In this document: in pieces, positions 46,744 to 59,800 of the stretch
Layout of the letters: each line of letters starts with the position of its first letter
Position numbering within the stretch: position 1 is the first letter of the stretch
Origin: Tetrahymena thermophila SB210
Lineage: Eukaryota > Ciliophora > Oligohymenophorea > Hymenostomatida > Tetrahymenidae
Length of the DNA stretch: 64,000 nucleotides
Direction of reading: 5' to 3'
Assembly: GCF_000189635.1 (NCBI RefSeq)
Contig: NW_002476554.1
Coordinates: 587,493-651,492, forward strand
The notes under the pieces: model-generated
The model's input: only the letters and a program-made list of their open reading frames with translations
Told to the model about the DNA's origin: nothing
Database searches by the model: none
Translations under genes and position numbers: made by a program

Positions 46744-49135
46744 TCATTAGTATTCGTAGAAATTGAGTATAATTTACTCACATTTTTCATAAATTCTTTC
46801 ATTTGGATCTTTTTACAAGCTCATTAAACTATTAGATAAGCCTAAATTTTCAAAAGCTAATAAAACCTGATTGCCATCATAGTTTTGTTAGCTTCTTTAG
46901 AACTCTTTACCAAGTTCCAATAACCTATAAATACCTTCTAGTGTGCTTAGAGTAATTTCTGAATCTTCATATTAAAAGCTATCCATCAAAATTGAAAAAA
47001 GACCTCTTTATCTCATAAAATTAATTTGTGATGATGTTCCATGTATGCAAAAGTTGCCAAACGCTAATATTAATTCTTTTTTATACTAATAAAAATTCTT
47101 TCTAAATTTATAATTTTTAATTTAAATATTTTTACAATAAAATTTCCTGTTTAAATATATGCCAAAATTTTAGAAAGTAAATATCTATGATTCAATATGT
47201 GCTCTATGGCCTAGTAGCTAGAACACATTAAATTATTAATCGACTAGCAAACTTCAATTTTTATGTTTTTACTAATCTTTTCAAATCCATAGCTCAAGTG
47301 ATCAAGAACCTCTAAATTAATTAATTACTTAAAAAGCCATTAAAAAATAAATTCGACAATAAAAAAATAAATAAATTTTACCATAATTTAATCCACATTT
47401 CCAAAAGTCAAGTTTGTTATGATCTAGTAAATATTCTAAGGTACTTTATCTTAGCCTTTGCTTGACAAATAGAGCAGCTTTTTAATATTTTTCATTTATA
47501 AAATTTACTATATTTTATCTTCATCACCTTCACTCAAATTTTTCAAAGCAAAAGTAATGTATTTAATATTTTCTTAGCTTTAGCCTTGTAGTCCAAGTTA
47601 TTCATCCAATATTGGTATAAAGCCTCTTATCTATTAAGAAAATTAAATTAAAAATTCTTTCATTAAAAGCTTTTGTTAATTTATTGATTACTAATTCATA
47701 GGGGTGAGGTCTTACACTAAAGATAGCAATAAACCAAATTAATTACTCAACAAAAGCTTTATTTGCTTTATTTTGTTTATATTTTTCTATAATGCATTCA
47801 GAAACTCCTCTTTTAAGTGCTTCGTCTCTAACATCTAAATATTCTTAAGACATATTGGCTAAACAATATATTGCCTATTTTTAAGTTTAAATTAAAATTT
47901 ATTTTCTCATTTAAAAAAACAATTATAAATTAATCAAGATTTTAGTTTATTTAATTATTTTTTTACATGAGTTGAGTATTGGTTGTCTTAGTCTTTTAGC
48001 ACTTGAACTAGAATATCAATTAAAGATAAATTATTTTCTAATATTTTTTCTATGTTGTCAGCATCTGAATAAGTAAGGTTAGAAATTATCTAAGCTGTGT
48101 CTAGTTATAGATTTTTTATATTTAGTGAAGGAACTGTTAAGATTTATTGCAAAGTTTAAATAATTTTATTATCCAGCACACAAGTAGCAATATGAGGATA
48201 TTCATCAATTTTAGATGTGTAGAGTTTTAATATTTTAATATTTTTTGCCAAATCAGGACTATCCACTTCGTTCCTCAAATATTAACTCTTAATGTCACCG
48301 CAAATCTTATCTAAGTAATCTTAAAGATGCTTTTTTAACAAAAAATAATGATTTATATAAAAATTAAAATACATTTAAAAATCTTTCATATTATTTCTTT
48401 TTATTCCATTTATTTATTTATATCAACTTTATGGTAAAATAAATAAATACTTGCTTATTTGTTCTACTTAAAAACTTCATATTATAAAATAAATATTTTT
48501 GTTTAGAGAATGTTCTTTTATTGAAAATCATATTAATTATTTATTTATTGAATTAAATGCAATTCTAATAAAAGTACTAAAAAAGGCTTTATTAATAAGA
48601 TGTAAATAAAATATCTTACTAAAAAACTACTAAGTAAGTAAGTATGCTGTTCAAGTGAATATTTTATTTGCTTTTAACTTGAAAGGATTTAAGTTCTAAA
48701 TAAAACCTTTAAATGGGATGAGTTAATATCATATAAAACAATTAGATATCAATCCTAATGCATAAAAAACATCTTAATTATTAATTCTACTCTTTATCTA
48801 TGGCTTAATAAATTTTTTTGTTGCTTTTCAAGTTTATTTAAAATTGCTCAAAAGATATATGAAAATTCATCTTTTATTTATAAAATATTTACCTTTTGGT
48901 TAATTATAATTTCTTATAATACTGAAGGCATAGCATTTTCAGTAGACATCATTTAATCAATAGGTTCTTTGCTAGAAGATTTGTCCTAATTTAAAAGCTC
49001 AAATCTCTTTTTATGGAACAATTCATTATGCTTTTTGGCTCTAATTTACTTTCTAAATATCTCCTTCTTTTTACTGATAATATACTTAGCTTCATCTATT
49101 TCATCAGCTATATTATTTTCTACATTAGTTTCCAT
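46744..49135 (-). CDS. Importin alpha (karyopherin alpha)
   Basis: Six exons (49135-48893, 48329-47967, 47874-47692, 47630-47382, 47309-47136, 47097-46744), all joined in phase 0, give 521 residues, the normal family length. Importin alpha binds nuclear localisation signals and importin beta. The N-terminus carries a basic importin-beta-binding segment (FRKQIRAKKHNELFHKKRFE). Armadillo repeats follow, recognisable by the H3-like pattern, for example TAQIISNLTYSDADNI, AIYCLANMSQEYLDVRDEAL, LKNLSEGDEDKIQQIL and ILAFGNFCIHGTSSQ. Several repeats lack the canonical WxxxN residues (AIYCLAN, ILAFGN), so cargo binding may be altered, as in divergent ciliate importin alphas. Splice borders of exon 6 (after AGAAAG) were chosen to keep frame. 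Confidence 0.82.
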
Positions 49136-49539
49136 TTTTGTATTGCTTAAATGAGTTTTTGCAATTTATCTATTGTTTGTTTATTAAGCTAATTTTAATT
49201 TTTTGAAATTTTAATAATTAATTTATTTAATCATTGATAAATTGCTATTAAGATTATATTCTTACTAAATAACCGCGTTAATTTTACTAAATAATAATAA
49301 TGTAGTGTTTGTTTTCCCTCCAATTATTGATAGCAAATATAATCATGATACCAATTTATTTGAAATTTATCCAATCAATCATAAATCATATGGCTTTGAA
49401 ATTAATTAATTCATTCTTTTATTTTTGATTAGAATATTAAAATTGCGTATTTAATTATTTATTTACATAGAAAAATATTAAGCAAGAAGATTATTGTTTT
49501 AATAAATAATAAATATATTTAAAAATACATACTTACTTG
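49136..49539. other. Divergent promoter region, importin alpha (-) and Skp1-like (+)
   Basis: 404 bases of AT-rich DNA between two start codons facing away from each other. No motif supported. Confidence 0.5.
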
Positions 49540-50136
49540 ATGTCTATCGAAAAATAGTAGAATATTTAATAAACAGAGATATTGTTAGTTGAGATTTCAA
49601 ATAAGAAAGTATGTCAGTTAGATAAAAGAATTATATAAGTTAGCAACTTGATTTAGTAATAAATTAATGATAATCCAAATGAGGTTATACACTTAGAATT
49701 ATTAACTGAAGATTAAAAAGAGTTTGTGCAACATTATTTGGATATGCATAATTATGATCTAACTGATTCAAAAGTTAAATAGCATATTTAATCCTCTATA
49801 TTATCAGATAATTTTGTTAATGCGTTAGATGTATAATTATTTGAAAACATGTCAGTTTTAGAAATATCTCAAGTATTAAAAGCAGCTGCATATTTACAAA
49901 TAGATTAACTCATACAATTATGTAATGTAGCTTTAGCTACAAAAATATACTTACCATATGATGAAACTTCTCTGCAAGCAATCAAAGAATCTCAAAACTT
50001 AGGAGAGTTAAATGAAGAAGATATCATAGCAATGAAAGAGAAATATCCATGTGCCTTTTCTAACTATGAATGCACTAACAATACAAATGAATATACATCC
50101 ATAAATTAAAATTAGCAATAATAAGATAATTTATGA
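49540..50136 (+). CDS. Skp1-like protein (SCF ubiquitin ligase adaptor)
   Basis: A single exon of 198 residues ends in TGA. Skp1 bridges Cul1 and F-box proteins in SCF E3 ubiquitin ligases. The Skp1 layout is visible: an N-terminal BTB/POZ-like strand (TEILLVEISNKKVCQLDKR, about residues 12-30), a linker, the helix VLEISQVLKAAAYLQIDQLI (PY.L..IL.AANYLdI..L in the family, about 113-132), and a C-terminal LNEEDIIAMKEKYPCAF in place of the usual F.PEEE..vr.EN.WaFe. The last Trp-Ala-Phe is Cys-Ala-Phe here and the N-terminal half is diverged, so it is probably a paralogue rather than the main Skp1. The tail is Asn/Gln-rich. ATG at 49540 is the first in frame and precedes the conserved strand directly. 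Confidence 0.82.
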
Positions 50137-51651
50137 TAACTGCATATATATAAATCATAGAATATTTGATTGATTTATTTATTTAGTTAAAAACATTCAT
50201 GAATTAATTCTTTTAATATAACTAAACTTTAAGCCAAATTTTCTAATAAATAGATTATAAAATGAATTAATAAATAAATAAATACCATAAATCCTCTGTA
50301 AGATTTACGAATCGTGTACGAGGGAACAAAATTTTTATCCATGATTATTGTTATACTCATTTAAGTTTTGATACAAATTGAGTAACGAAAGAAGAGGAAT
50401 TACAGTAAATAAAAAAAACCTAAAAAGATTATAAAAAGAAGTAAGTATTCAAGCATATAAATTTATTATTTGATATAATTTATTTTTGATACATATCATT
50501 TTTTATTTGTTAAACTTATTTGATTTGAAATGTACCTATCTAAATTATCTATATTGATTACAATTAAATGTGTTTTATACATAAAGAATAATTTATTTTT
50601 AAATCAGCATTATCAATTAAATTTATATTAAATTTATTTTGTAATCGTCATTTTTAATTTACAGATTAATGATTAAATATCTGTAATGTATTTATTTATT
50701 TATTTATTTTTAAATTAACAGATAAATAAATTTGGATTTTTAATGGTACATGCATTAATTATTTAATGCCTTGAGCTCAATTAATTTTTAGGTTTATCAG
50801 AATTACTTTGATATTGATTTAATACTAAAATTGTTTGTTTGAAATAATTAATTTTAAAATTAGATTAAATTTATTTAAATAATACACATAGATATCTGTA
50901 TTTTTATAATAAATGATTATAAATTTGTGGATTTAAACAATTTAGTGAATTTATTTATTATTATTTTAATAACTAAAAAACTTTGAATCAATTTTTAATT
51001 TTGTAATTTAGTTGAAATATATAAATAATAAAGCTAATATTAATGACCAAAGAAGATTTTTAGATTTTATTTCTTTAAAAAGAGAGAAAGAAAATCGGAT
51101 TAATAAATTTGAGGCAAAAATAAATGTCAATAAAATTGTTAATTTATTCTTTCTTTTACTTTTTTGTATAAATGTGAGCTGAATTTAGTGCAATTTAAAA
51201 TTCATAAATTTCATTAAAATAAATTAAATAAAACCTTTTTTTCTTTTTTTTTTGAAGTTATTGCAAAATTTTTAACAAGTAAAAAATAAAATTTTATTAA
51301 TTAAAATGAAATTAATAAATTGCTAAATATTTTTTTCCTTTAAAAAATAATTAAAAAAATGTTTTTTTTTTTACATTTTAATGAATTATTTTAATTTTTT
51401 GAAGGAGAGAATAAAATAAATGGATGAAAACTGCTAGTAGAAGTAACAAAATATATGATATAGTATGAATGTTATATAGAAGGACAGTAAATTAATATCA
51501 ATATATTTATAATTATTTATTTATTTAGGTGAGATGAGAATTTTTTTATATAATTTAATGATGTCGTAGTTAGTCAATTTTTTACAAATTAATTTTACAT
51601 TTTCAGTAAAAAACTCTAAAAAATGCTAATTATTTTATTAATTCAATAATC
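50137..51651. other. Intergenic 1.5 kb between convergent genes
   Basis: Mostly AT-rich. A less AT-rich part (about 50,262-50,445) has an ATG frame MNQQINKYHKSSVRFTNR that meets TGA at 50,379. In the same frame it continues with a charged stretch (VTKEEELQQIKKTQKDYKKK) up to a perfect donor GTAAGT at about 50,441. This may be a small gene or RNA, but I could not build a model. Confidence 0.4.
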
Positions 51652-52905
51652 TCAGCTTGCAGCAGCAACAGAAGAAGCAGAAGCAGCGTTATTAGATATG
51701 ATGGGAGCTATAGTGTTGAGAGGTTATTCAGAGTCTTACTTGTCTAAGGCAGGAGTGACTTAGGCAACTTCTTGGTTAGCAGGTTTAACATCTTCAACAC
51801 CAGTGACGTGGTGAGCTAAGTTGTGGAAATTGGCCTTCAAATTTCTATTGAATCCCCAGAAAGGAATAACAATAATTTCATAATAGATAAGACATCCAAA
51901 GACGACAACTATGTAACCACAGAATTGACCTACTCTGAACTTATCCCAACCGATAGCAATGGTGAACATCCAAACAACGAAGGGGGAAACTTGAGAAATC
52001 ATAGATCTTGAGAGAGCAGAGGCATACTTGACGCAATAGAAAGCAAGACCGTTCAAGATGGCAATAGCGATGATACCGAGGAAAATCATGATTAAGAGAG
52101 TAGGTTAGAAGGGTCCTTCAATGGTGAAGACAGTCTTAAAGAATTGAGGAACATCTTCCATCATACCGTTAGGGCAGTCATCAGCCATAGATTAAGGACA
52201 GGGAATGTAAGAGAAAATATTTAAAGCAACCCAAGTGATAAAAATACCAGTTGTACCTTCATAACCGACAAGCTAGTTAGGATTCAAGTAGATCATTTTG
52301 AAGAGCTTTTCTTCAAGGACTGATTGACCAGAGGAAAAGAAGAATGAACAGATAATTAAAATTATACCTAAAAGTAATTTGCTTGGATCGATGTCATCTG
52401 ATTTATTCAACAAGATTGAAGTTATACCAATAGTAGCAAATCCGCAAACAGCTAAAAAGAGACCTAAGACGTGTTGTCTGAAAAGCTTTCTTTTCAAGAA
52501 GATAACTGAAAAGACAGCAGTGATGACGATGTTACCACCTCTGATCATATAGTAAATAGAGAGAGGCATCATAGACATAGCAAAGAAAGAAATGGTGGAG
52601 GCGGTGAAATCGCAAGCAGTAGGAATAGCGAAAATCCATTTGCTGGGGTTAAGATTAAGACCTCTTTCTTTGGCAACTTTTAATTCTAATTCATAATCCT
52701 TGGGGTAGTACTTTTTCTAGAGCAAATAGATTAAGTAACACAGCGCTTCACCTATAAACATCAGCATCGTCTGCATAAACGGGTGATTAAACTGTACTCC
52801 GTTAACAATACTTCTTTGTTATTGCTTGAAGATAATACCTGTTCCTACACCTTCAAATAGAAGAATAACCAGTAGGAGGTTTACTTTGAATGTTGTCATA
52901 ACCAT
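51652..52905 (-). CDS. SLC35F6-like multipass membrane transporter
   Basis: A single exon of 417 residues ends in TGA. It has about ten hydrophobic segments in the drug/metabolite transporter (EamA / nucleotide-sugar transporter) arrangement, starting with LLLVILLFEGVGTGIIFKQQ. The hallmark SMMPLSIYYMIRGGNIVITA then FSVIFLKRKLFRQHVLG matches the SLC35F6/TMEM-type solute carriers, as does the C-terminal KYASALSRSMISQVSPFVVW. Family members sit in lysosomal, mitochondrial or Golgi membranes; the substrate is not established. Codons are enriched for C in the third position, as in the isomerase gene, implying high expression. The cytosolic tail is Ala/Ser-rich (NNAASASSVAAAS). The start is the first ATG and matches the beginning of the first helix. 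Confidence 0.88.
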
Positions 52906-54075
52906 TTTTGATGAGGGGGGTTTACTTTACTTAACTTTAATTTTGTTTCTTTGTTTAAGTTGCTTAGAACTTTTTTTGTTTGTTGTTGATTTGTTTTATT
53001 TAATTAAATTATGAAATTATCTCAGATTTTTGTCTCCTTTTTAAAACTCTTTATTTGATATGATAAGCTATTGGTCTATAAATATCATATATGTTAAATT
53101 CTATTTAAGTCTGACTAATAATTTACTAGAACTGTCTGTTCATACAATACAACACCATACTTTCATTTCATTTAATTAATTTCTTCAAGACTCAATTCAA
53201 ATACACTTAAATAAAATAAATCCTCGAAATAATCTATAACTTTACTAGTGAGTTTAGCCCTTTTTTAGTTTATCACTCATGTAAATTAATTATTTTTGTG
53301 TCTTGATTAGTGAAGTGATAGCTGATGAAATTGTAACAAGCTTAAAAAAATAAACGCTTAACAAATCAATTATATTACTTCTAAAATTAGGTTTAAATGT
53401 ATGATAAAAACCTTTTAATATTTAATCTTAGCTCTGATTTTTCATTTATAAAATTGTTTAATTTTTAGTTAATTTTTACTTTCTTGCGATATTAGCCATA
53501 TTTGTTCTAAATATAAGCTTGATGTTAGAAATTTGTTAAGGTCTGTTTAAATTTACAATAAATAAAATTTGTATAAATAATAATAGACAATTATGTATTG
53601 TTTCATGAAAATATTTTAAAAGTTGCGTTTAAAGTTAAATTTGAATAGTATACATTTTATTACGTAAGTATTCATTGATATAAATAACTCTAATAATCAA
53701 ATCAATTTTACTCATTTACCTTCCTAATGTAATTAATTTAAGACAAAATGTAAAAACTTTGTTTGTTTATTAGTCAATAAAATCAACGAACTTATTATTT
53801 TGCTAATGAATATACAAAAATTTAAATTCATAGTACAGAGAGAGGATAATTTATAATTTTCTTACATTACCACAAAAAAAGAATGAATTTAGTATATTAA
53901 ATTTTCATCACAAATTCAACATTTTTATCTTACGGATAAATTATATTTTTGTGGCAAATAGAAAATTTAAAAAACTATCATTTATAATAACCTTCATTCT
54001 AATCTCTTTTTTTATACTTTCAATTATTTTTTTTAATAAAAGAATACTTTGTTGCTAAAACAAAAACAAATTCAA
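52906..54075. other. Intergenic, first part of a 3.9-kb gap
   Basis: AT-rich promoter side of the transporter gene. No gene, repeat or RNA recognised. Confidence 0.5.
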
Positions 54076-54567
54076 ATGTGGTAAAAGCAAACATCAACAA
54101 ATACTTAAAAATTTTTCTTTCAAATAAAAATAATAGAAATTCTATTCATAATAAAATATATTTTTAAAGTAAATGAACAATTTTATTTCCTTGCAAAATC
54201 TCTTGAATAGAAAATGAAGAAAGAGAAACTGTAATTGGAATAAAGTTTAATTAAATATTTAGAAGCTCTATCAATCGCTAAAACTTTCACTAGAAGAAAA
54301 CTGTCTTAATAAAAAAATTAATATCAAACTAGCCACACAAATATAAAATATTTGAATTTCCCTTTATTAAAATTGAAATCTTAGGTTTGCAACAAGATAT
54401 TAAAATGACAGCAAAAAACCTCTCATTTATTTGATTTGGATTCCATGGCTTAAGGATTTAAAGAGGCCTTTTAGCAAATCAGAATTCTTTAAGTTGCTTT
54501 GTAAATTTATCTGACGATTCCTGGTGGCTTTTATAAATAAATTTATAAAAATAAATTTGTTTAATGA
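54076..54567 (+). CDS. Possible uncharacterised ORF with one internal in-frame TGA
   Basis: A frame from ATG 54076 to TGA 54565-54567 is open for 163 codons except for a TGA at 54406-54408. Both sides look like protein: before it LQLEQSLIKYLEALSIAKTF, after it FDLDSMAQGFKEAFQQIRIL. Base composition from about 54,200 to 54,540 is richer in G and C than the rest of this gap. The TGA could end a 110-residue protein, lie in a very short intron (a 27-nt GT...AG segment spans it), or mark a decayed gene. No family recognised. Chance open frames are common in this genome, so confidence is low. Confidence 0.25.
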
Positions 54568-56865
54568 TCGAAATTACAAATTTAATAACGACTCTTCTAG
54601 TTTTGGCATACTATATAAAGTAATCTAAATATAAAAAAATAAATGATTTATTTATTGATTCTAACTTTTGTTCTATTTATAAATCAAAATAAATTAGAAT
54701 TACCCAACTATTGTTGTAACTGAAGTCAATTGATATATTTAAAGGTCTTTAACTAGTAAAATAATAATTTCAACAATTGAAGATAATTTTTAAATAAATT
54801 TTGGGAAATTTACACTTATTATATTTATTCTTTCAAAACTATAAATTTTACTTCAAATAAAAAAATAGCCTTATTTTACATAAGAAAGCTCTCTCCTATT
54901 ATAAATACAAGTAATAAATATTTGTCTTAATCTTTACAATAAGTTGTCTAACTATTAATTCATTCAAATAGATATTTAAGAAGAACAAATAAAAATTCTG
55001 TTTATTAAAAAAGAAATACTAGATTTAAAAAAATATATTATAAGTTTTGTAAATTTAAAGATAAATTCAAGTAAAAATATAGCTTTTAAATGAAGAACTA
55101 ATTATAAATATTATAGTAAATTATATTTATTTTTATTCAATAAATGAGTTGATAGAAGTAATTCAAAAATTTAAAAAAAAGTTTCTATTTGACTTATTAG
55201 CAGATTTTTCAATAAAAAATAAAGTTAGTTTGTTAGTTTTTTTATTTATATTCAATATTTTATTTTTATCAATTGTAAAGATTGTAAGCCAGCCAACTCC
55301 TTTAAAATTCATACTTGAATAATTTATTAAAAGCCATTTTATTTATCTTGTTTTACAACTTAAAAAATTTTTTTTTCTAAAATAGATTTCAGTTTTAATT
55401 TTTTGAAAAACCTATTACAACTTTCTAAATAAAAATAGCTAAATAATATTTGAAATAATAGCTTAATTTTGAATGAAAGTTAGTTAAATTGTTGATTTGT
55501 TTGATGCGATTAAAGTCAATAAAGATTTCATTATAAATATTGTTTTTTTAATTCTTTTATAAACATTTATATATTCTTCTAAATTAAGACGTAGATTTAT
55601 TTCTTGATATTAAATCTATTCATGCATGTTTAATTACAAAACAATATGTATTAATTTAATAACTCATCTCAGCCAGATACGTTCTCTAATTTTTTCATAT
55701 TATCCTTATTAATATGCGTAAGAATACGTCTAATTATTAATACCTCAAATAATTATTTATTAACATTTTTTAATTTGTAAAAGCTCATTAATGTTTTTTT
55801 AAGCTAAACTAAATTATGTACATGCATATATCATTGAATCATAATTTATATTTATTTATGAAAAATTTGAAAACTACTATTGATAATAAAGACAAATCAA
55901 TTCATTTATTATAATATAATTTAAATAAATAAAGTTAATTTTTCAAAAATCAAATTCAATTTTATAAATTTCAAAGTCAATTTATAATAAATTAAGATAT
56001 AATTGAAGCATTTATTTTATCAAGTATTTTTTATTATAAAACAGAAAAACATTTTATTTTATATTCAAAAAAGGTAATGTTATTAATTTATAAATGATAT
56101 CATAAACCTTAAATTCATTTCAATATTTGGTAAAACTAAGTTAATAATATTTAAATATGTAATTATGACAATTAATCTTACTTACATAGATCAAAAATTT
56201 AAATGTTTATATATCGATTTAAAATTAATACACTAAAAAATAAAAATGTTTAATTTTTTAAAATTAATCTAAAAAAAGATATTCAAATACTCTAGTTTCT
56301 TACATATTAATGCTAGAAAGAAAAAAATTCTTTCTAAAATTAAAAGATTTAAATAAGTTTATTAAATGCAAATTTAATAGCTAAAATGGACTTAGGATAC
56401 ATAATTTGAAAGGTATCTAAAATATTTATTAAAATAAAACTTATTTACAAATTAAAAATCATCAATCAACTAATTAATTTTAATAAATATTTTCTTTTTA
56501 CTGAACTATTATTAAAAATCAAAAAAATTAATTTTGCATATTTAAAATGCTTCTGAATCGAAAGCATTATTATTTGTTTTAGTGTTAAACTGAAACAAAA
56601 TAATAGTTAACAAGTTAGTTAGTTAATCATCTATTTATTTATTTGTAGATTAAATTTTTTGAAATTTCAATATTTATTCATTCATTCATTCTTTTGATTT
56701 TGATTTATTAACTACAATTTTAAAAATAGTTAAAAAAAATATTAAGTATTTATTCATTCATTTATTTATTTGTTTGTTTTTGAAATACAGATTTGTTTTT
56801 TGGTTTAAAAAGAATCTTTTTTATTGATAATTAGATCGCAATAAAATTAATAAAATAAGTTAAAT
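54568..56865. other. Intergenic, second part of a 3.9-kb gap
   Basis: Extremely AT-rich with short microsatellite-like runs (attcattcattc near 56,679). No gene seen. The last few hundred bases presumably include the promoter of the multi-C2 gene. Confidence 0.5.
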
Positions 56866-59800
56866 ATGAGTCAAAGCAAAATAGGTTTTACAATATTTAG
56901 ATTTTAATGACGTTTAACCAAAACCATTTTATTTTATTTTAGAAAATTTTGTGATTCTGCCACCTGGATTTGAGCACATATCATAAATTATTTATGGTGA
57001 ATTGGAAGTAAGAATTAAAAAGCTTAATTTTTTGAATGTCTTACATCATGAAGGAGATGTTAGAATAAGGATGAACTTTTTTGCGGAAAAAGGGGCGAGT
57101 CACTTGCTAGTTCCTCAGAATGCGAAAAAAGAGCTTCTTAGATATTTTAAAACATCTTACAAATATTTGATTGGCTGCAGTATTTGGAATTTTAGTCATT
57201 ATCTATTTGATATGAATATCCTTAAATTATCTGTTGTTGATCATAATGATTTAATTTTAGGCTTTGTTGACATCCCTTTCGAGAATTTTTTAGAATAAAA
57301 GTAATTTTTTTTAATGTTAAATCTTATTTAATTATTCAATCGTCTTATACAATTTAGTTTTTAGCGTTAAGCATTTTATTCTGTTTTTATTTTTTATCAT
57401 TAATTTTAAAATTTGTAAATGATCTAATTACTCCAAATAAATAATGGGACTGATTGAGATAGTTTAAAGATGATTTTGTTTAAAAATTTGATAATTTGAT
57501 TTATAATTTATAGCATAACAGAACATACTGAATCTTTGTTTAAAAACTTGAAGGGGAATTTTGCGATAGTATCGCCTAAGAATCCAAATCAAAAAATAGG
57601 AAGCATAGAATTGGAAATTAGTAATATTTTTGATACAGATATTAGTAAATTTGTCAAGAAGGCTGAAGCAAAATACAATCAAGCAGAGTTTAAAGTGATT
57701 GAAGATTGTGTAATTCAATAAATATTATAAAAGTAAAGTCCCAATAACGGAGGAGCTATTAATCCTTAGTATAATCCTTCATTTGAATAAACTTAAACTC
57801 TAAGTGTAAAGCCATAGTTTCAAGATATGTTTGGGCAGAGAATACCTGCTTCTTTGGTGTAAAATAATGAGAATTATGATCCAGCAAGATATTCAGGAAG
57901 TAGTTTTTATTAATAAGAAGCATAAAATTAATAGGTTTAGATTTAAAATATAAACGATTAGCAATTATCAGTGCAAAATAATCTGAAATAAACACAAAAT
58001 TAACAGTAGAAATAATCATTTTAAAATAGTTAATAATAATATGGTAACCATTCAAATTAGAAGCAGTAAGCTGGCAACTAGTCTAATTAAAAGCAGTAAG
58101 CTCAGACTTAACATTCCTAATAAGTTAAAAACAATCAGACAAATAAAATTGGTGAAAAAATAAATGTAAACTAAAATAATTAGAGTAATGGGAATATAAA
58201 TAATTAAACTTTGAATAAAGATAGTACTAATCCTAACGATAATGCCTTTGTTTTATCTAGCCAAAACTCTTTATTTATTTAAAAATAAAATGAGATGCAG
58301 TAAGAGTAAGTTATTAAAATGGGAGAAATAGAAAAAACAAACAAGCAACTAGCTAATAAACTTGATAAGTTGGTAAATTTAGGGGAGTAGATATATGATT
58401 AATATTAAGAGCAAATTCAGTAGTAAAGAGCCTTGGAATAGCAGAGGATTAAAGAAGAGCAAGAGAGAAATTTAATTGAAAACAAAAGACTATAGCTTCA
58501 AACTTAAAAATTGTAGCTCAAAGAAAAAGAACTTTAAGAATAAAAGCTAGAAAGAGAAAGGCAAGCCTAAAAAGAAAACTAATAGCAAACATTTAAATCA
58601 CAATAAAATGTAAATATGCAAACTTTTTAGAAGCCAAAAGATTTTAAATAACCCTTCCCAGTTAATCAGTAAATCTTCTCTAAAAATAGACTTAAAGTGC
58701 AAATGTTTGAGTTTAATTGCACTGACAGTAACTTTTTGGCTAAAATATCCCAAAAAAATATTTATGTAGAATGCATTCTGCCCAACTATTTTAACTGTAA
58801 ACAAGCTAACTCTGACATCATGAAGTAATTATTCAAAATTTTATTTAAAAATTATCACTGGTGGGTGATAGATATTATTATCATATTTTATTTGAATAAA
58901 TTCAATTTTTACTTAAATAAGTAAAATTTTTACTATTAGATGAGTTTAAAATTAACTAAAAATAAATTCCATTTTTTTATCAATTATTTAATTTTTTATA
59001 ATTAATCATTCATTAATCATTATTTTCTTTTGAATAGTAAATATTTTTAATTATGATATGAAAAAAGCTGTTTTTATTTTTAAAGTTTTTATTCTAATTT
59101 TTTAAATTTATATTTAAAAAAAAAAAAACAGAACTGTTTGTAAGAATATTTAAGAGACACTGTTTAAGTTTAATAGCGAAATAAACCAAAACATAAGCAT
59201 TTTACCAGATTAAATAAATGATTTACTAAATCAGCAAATAGAATTCCAAATTAAGGCTTTTAGTATTCCTAAAAACACTACTGATATTAGAAGAGTAAAG
59301 AAATTAAGTTAGATAGTATTTTAATTATATCTATTTATTTAAATAATTAGGACAATAACGATTTGGTTACTTTACTAGCAACATCTGTTTTAAGTGTTAA
59401 GGAGTTTTTAGCTAAAAGCAGAGATTTTATTGGTTTGTTTCATTTAGACATGAAAACAAAATTTCAAAGTGCTGCCACTCATGATAAATAACAAGAAAGC
59501 AAGTAAATGGTGATAAAAAAATAAGATTTAAAGCCAATAGAAAAAAATAATGATTAAATTGTTGGTTCTTTCAAAGTAGGAATTTCTATGATTTAAGATA
59601 ATATATAATAAGGAACAATCTACTCTTAACACCACAAGAGTGTAGCTATGAAAAGCATAAATCCATATTAAACGTCCAACTAATATTCAAACTAACCTTT
59701 CTAGCAGCCTATTTAAATTATCAAACAGCCTACTGTCTCCTTCTAAATTTATCTTAAATTTTCTAATCTTCTCATTCTTAATAACTACATTAATGAGTTA

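Noticed and set aside
57464-58055. Minus-strand ORFs under the multi-C2 gene
   Set aside because: Opposite exon 3 of a well supported gene; composition is the mirror of Gln-rich codons.
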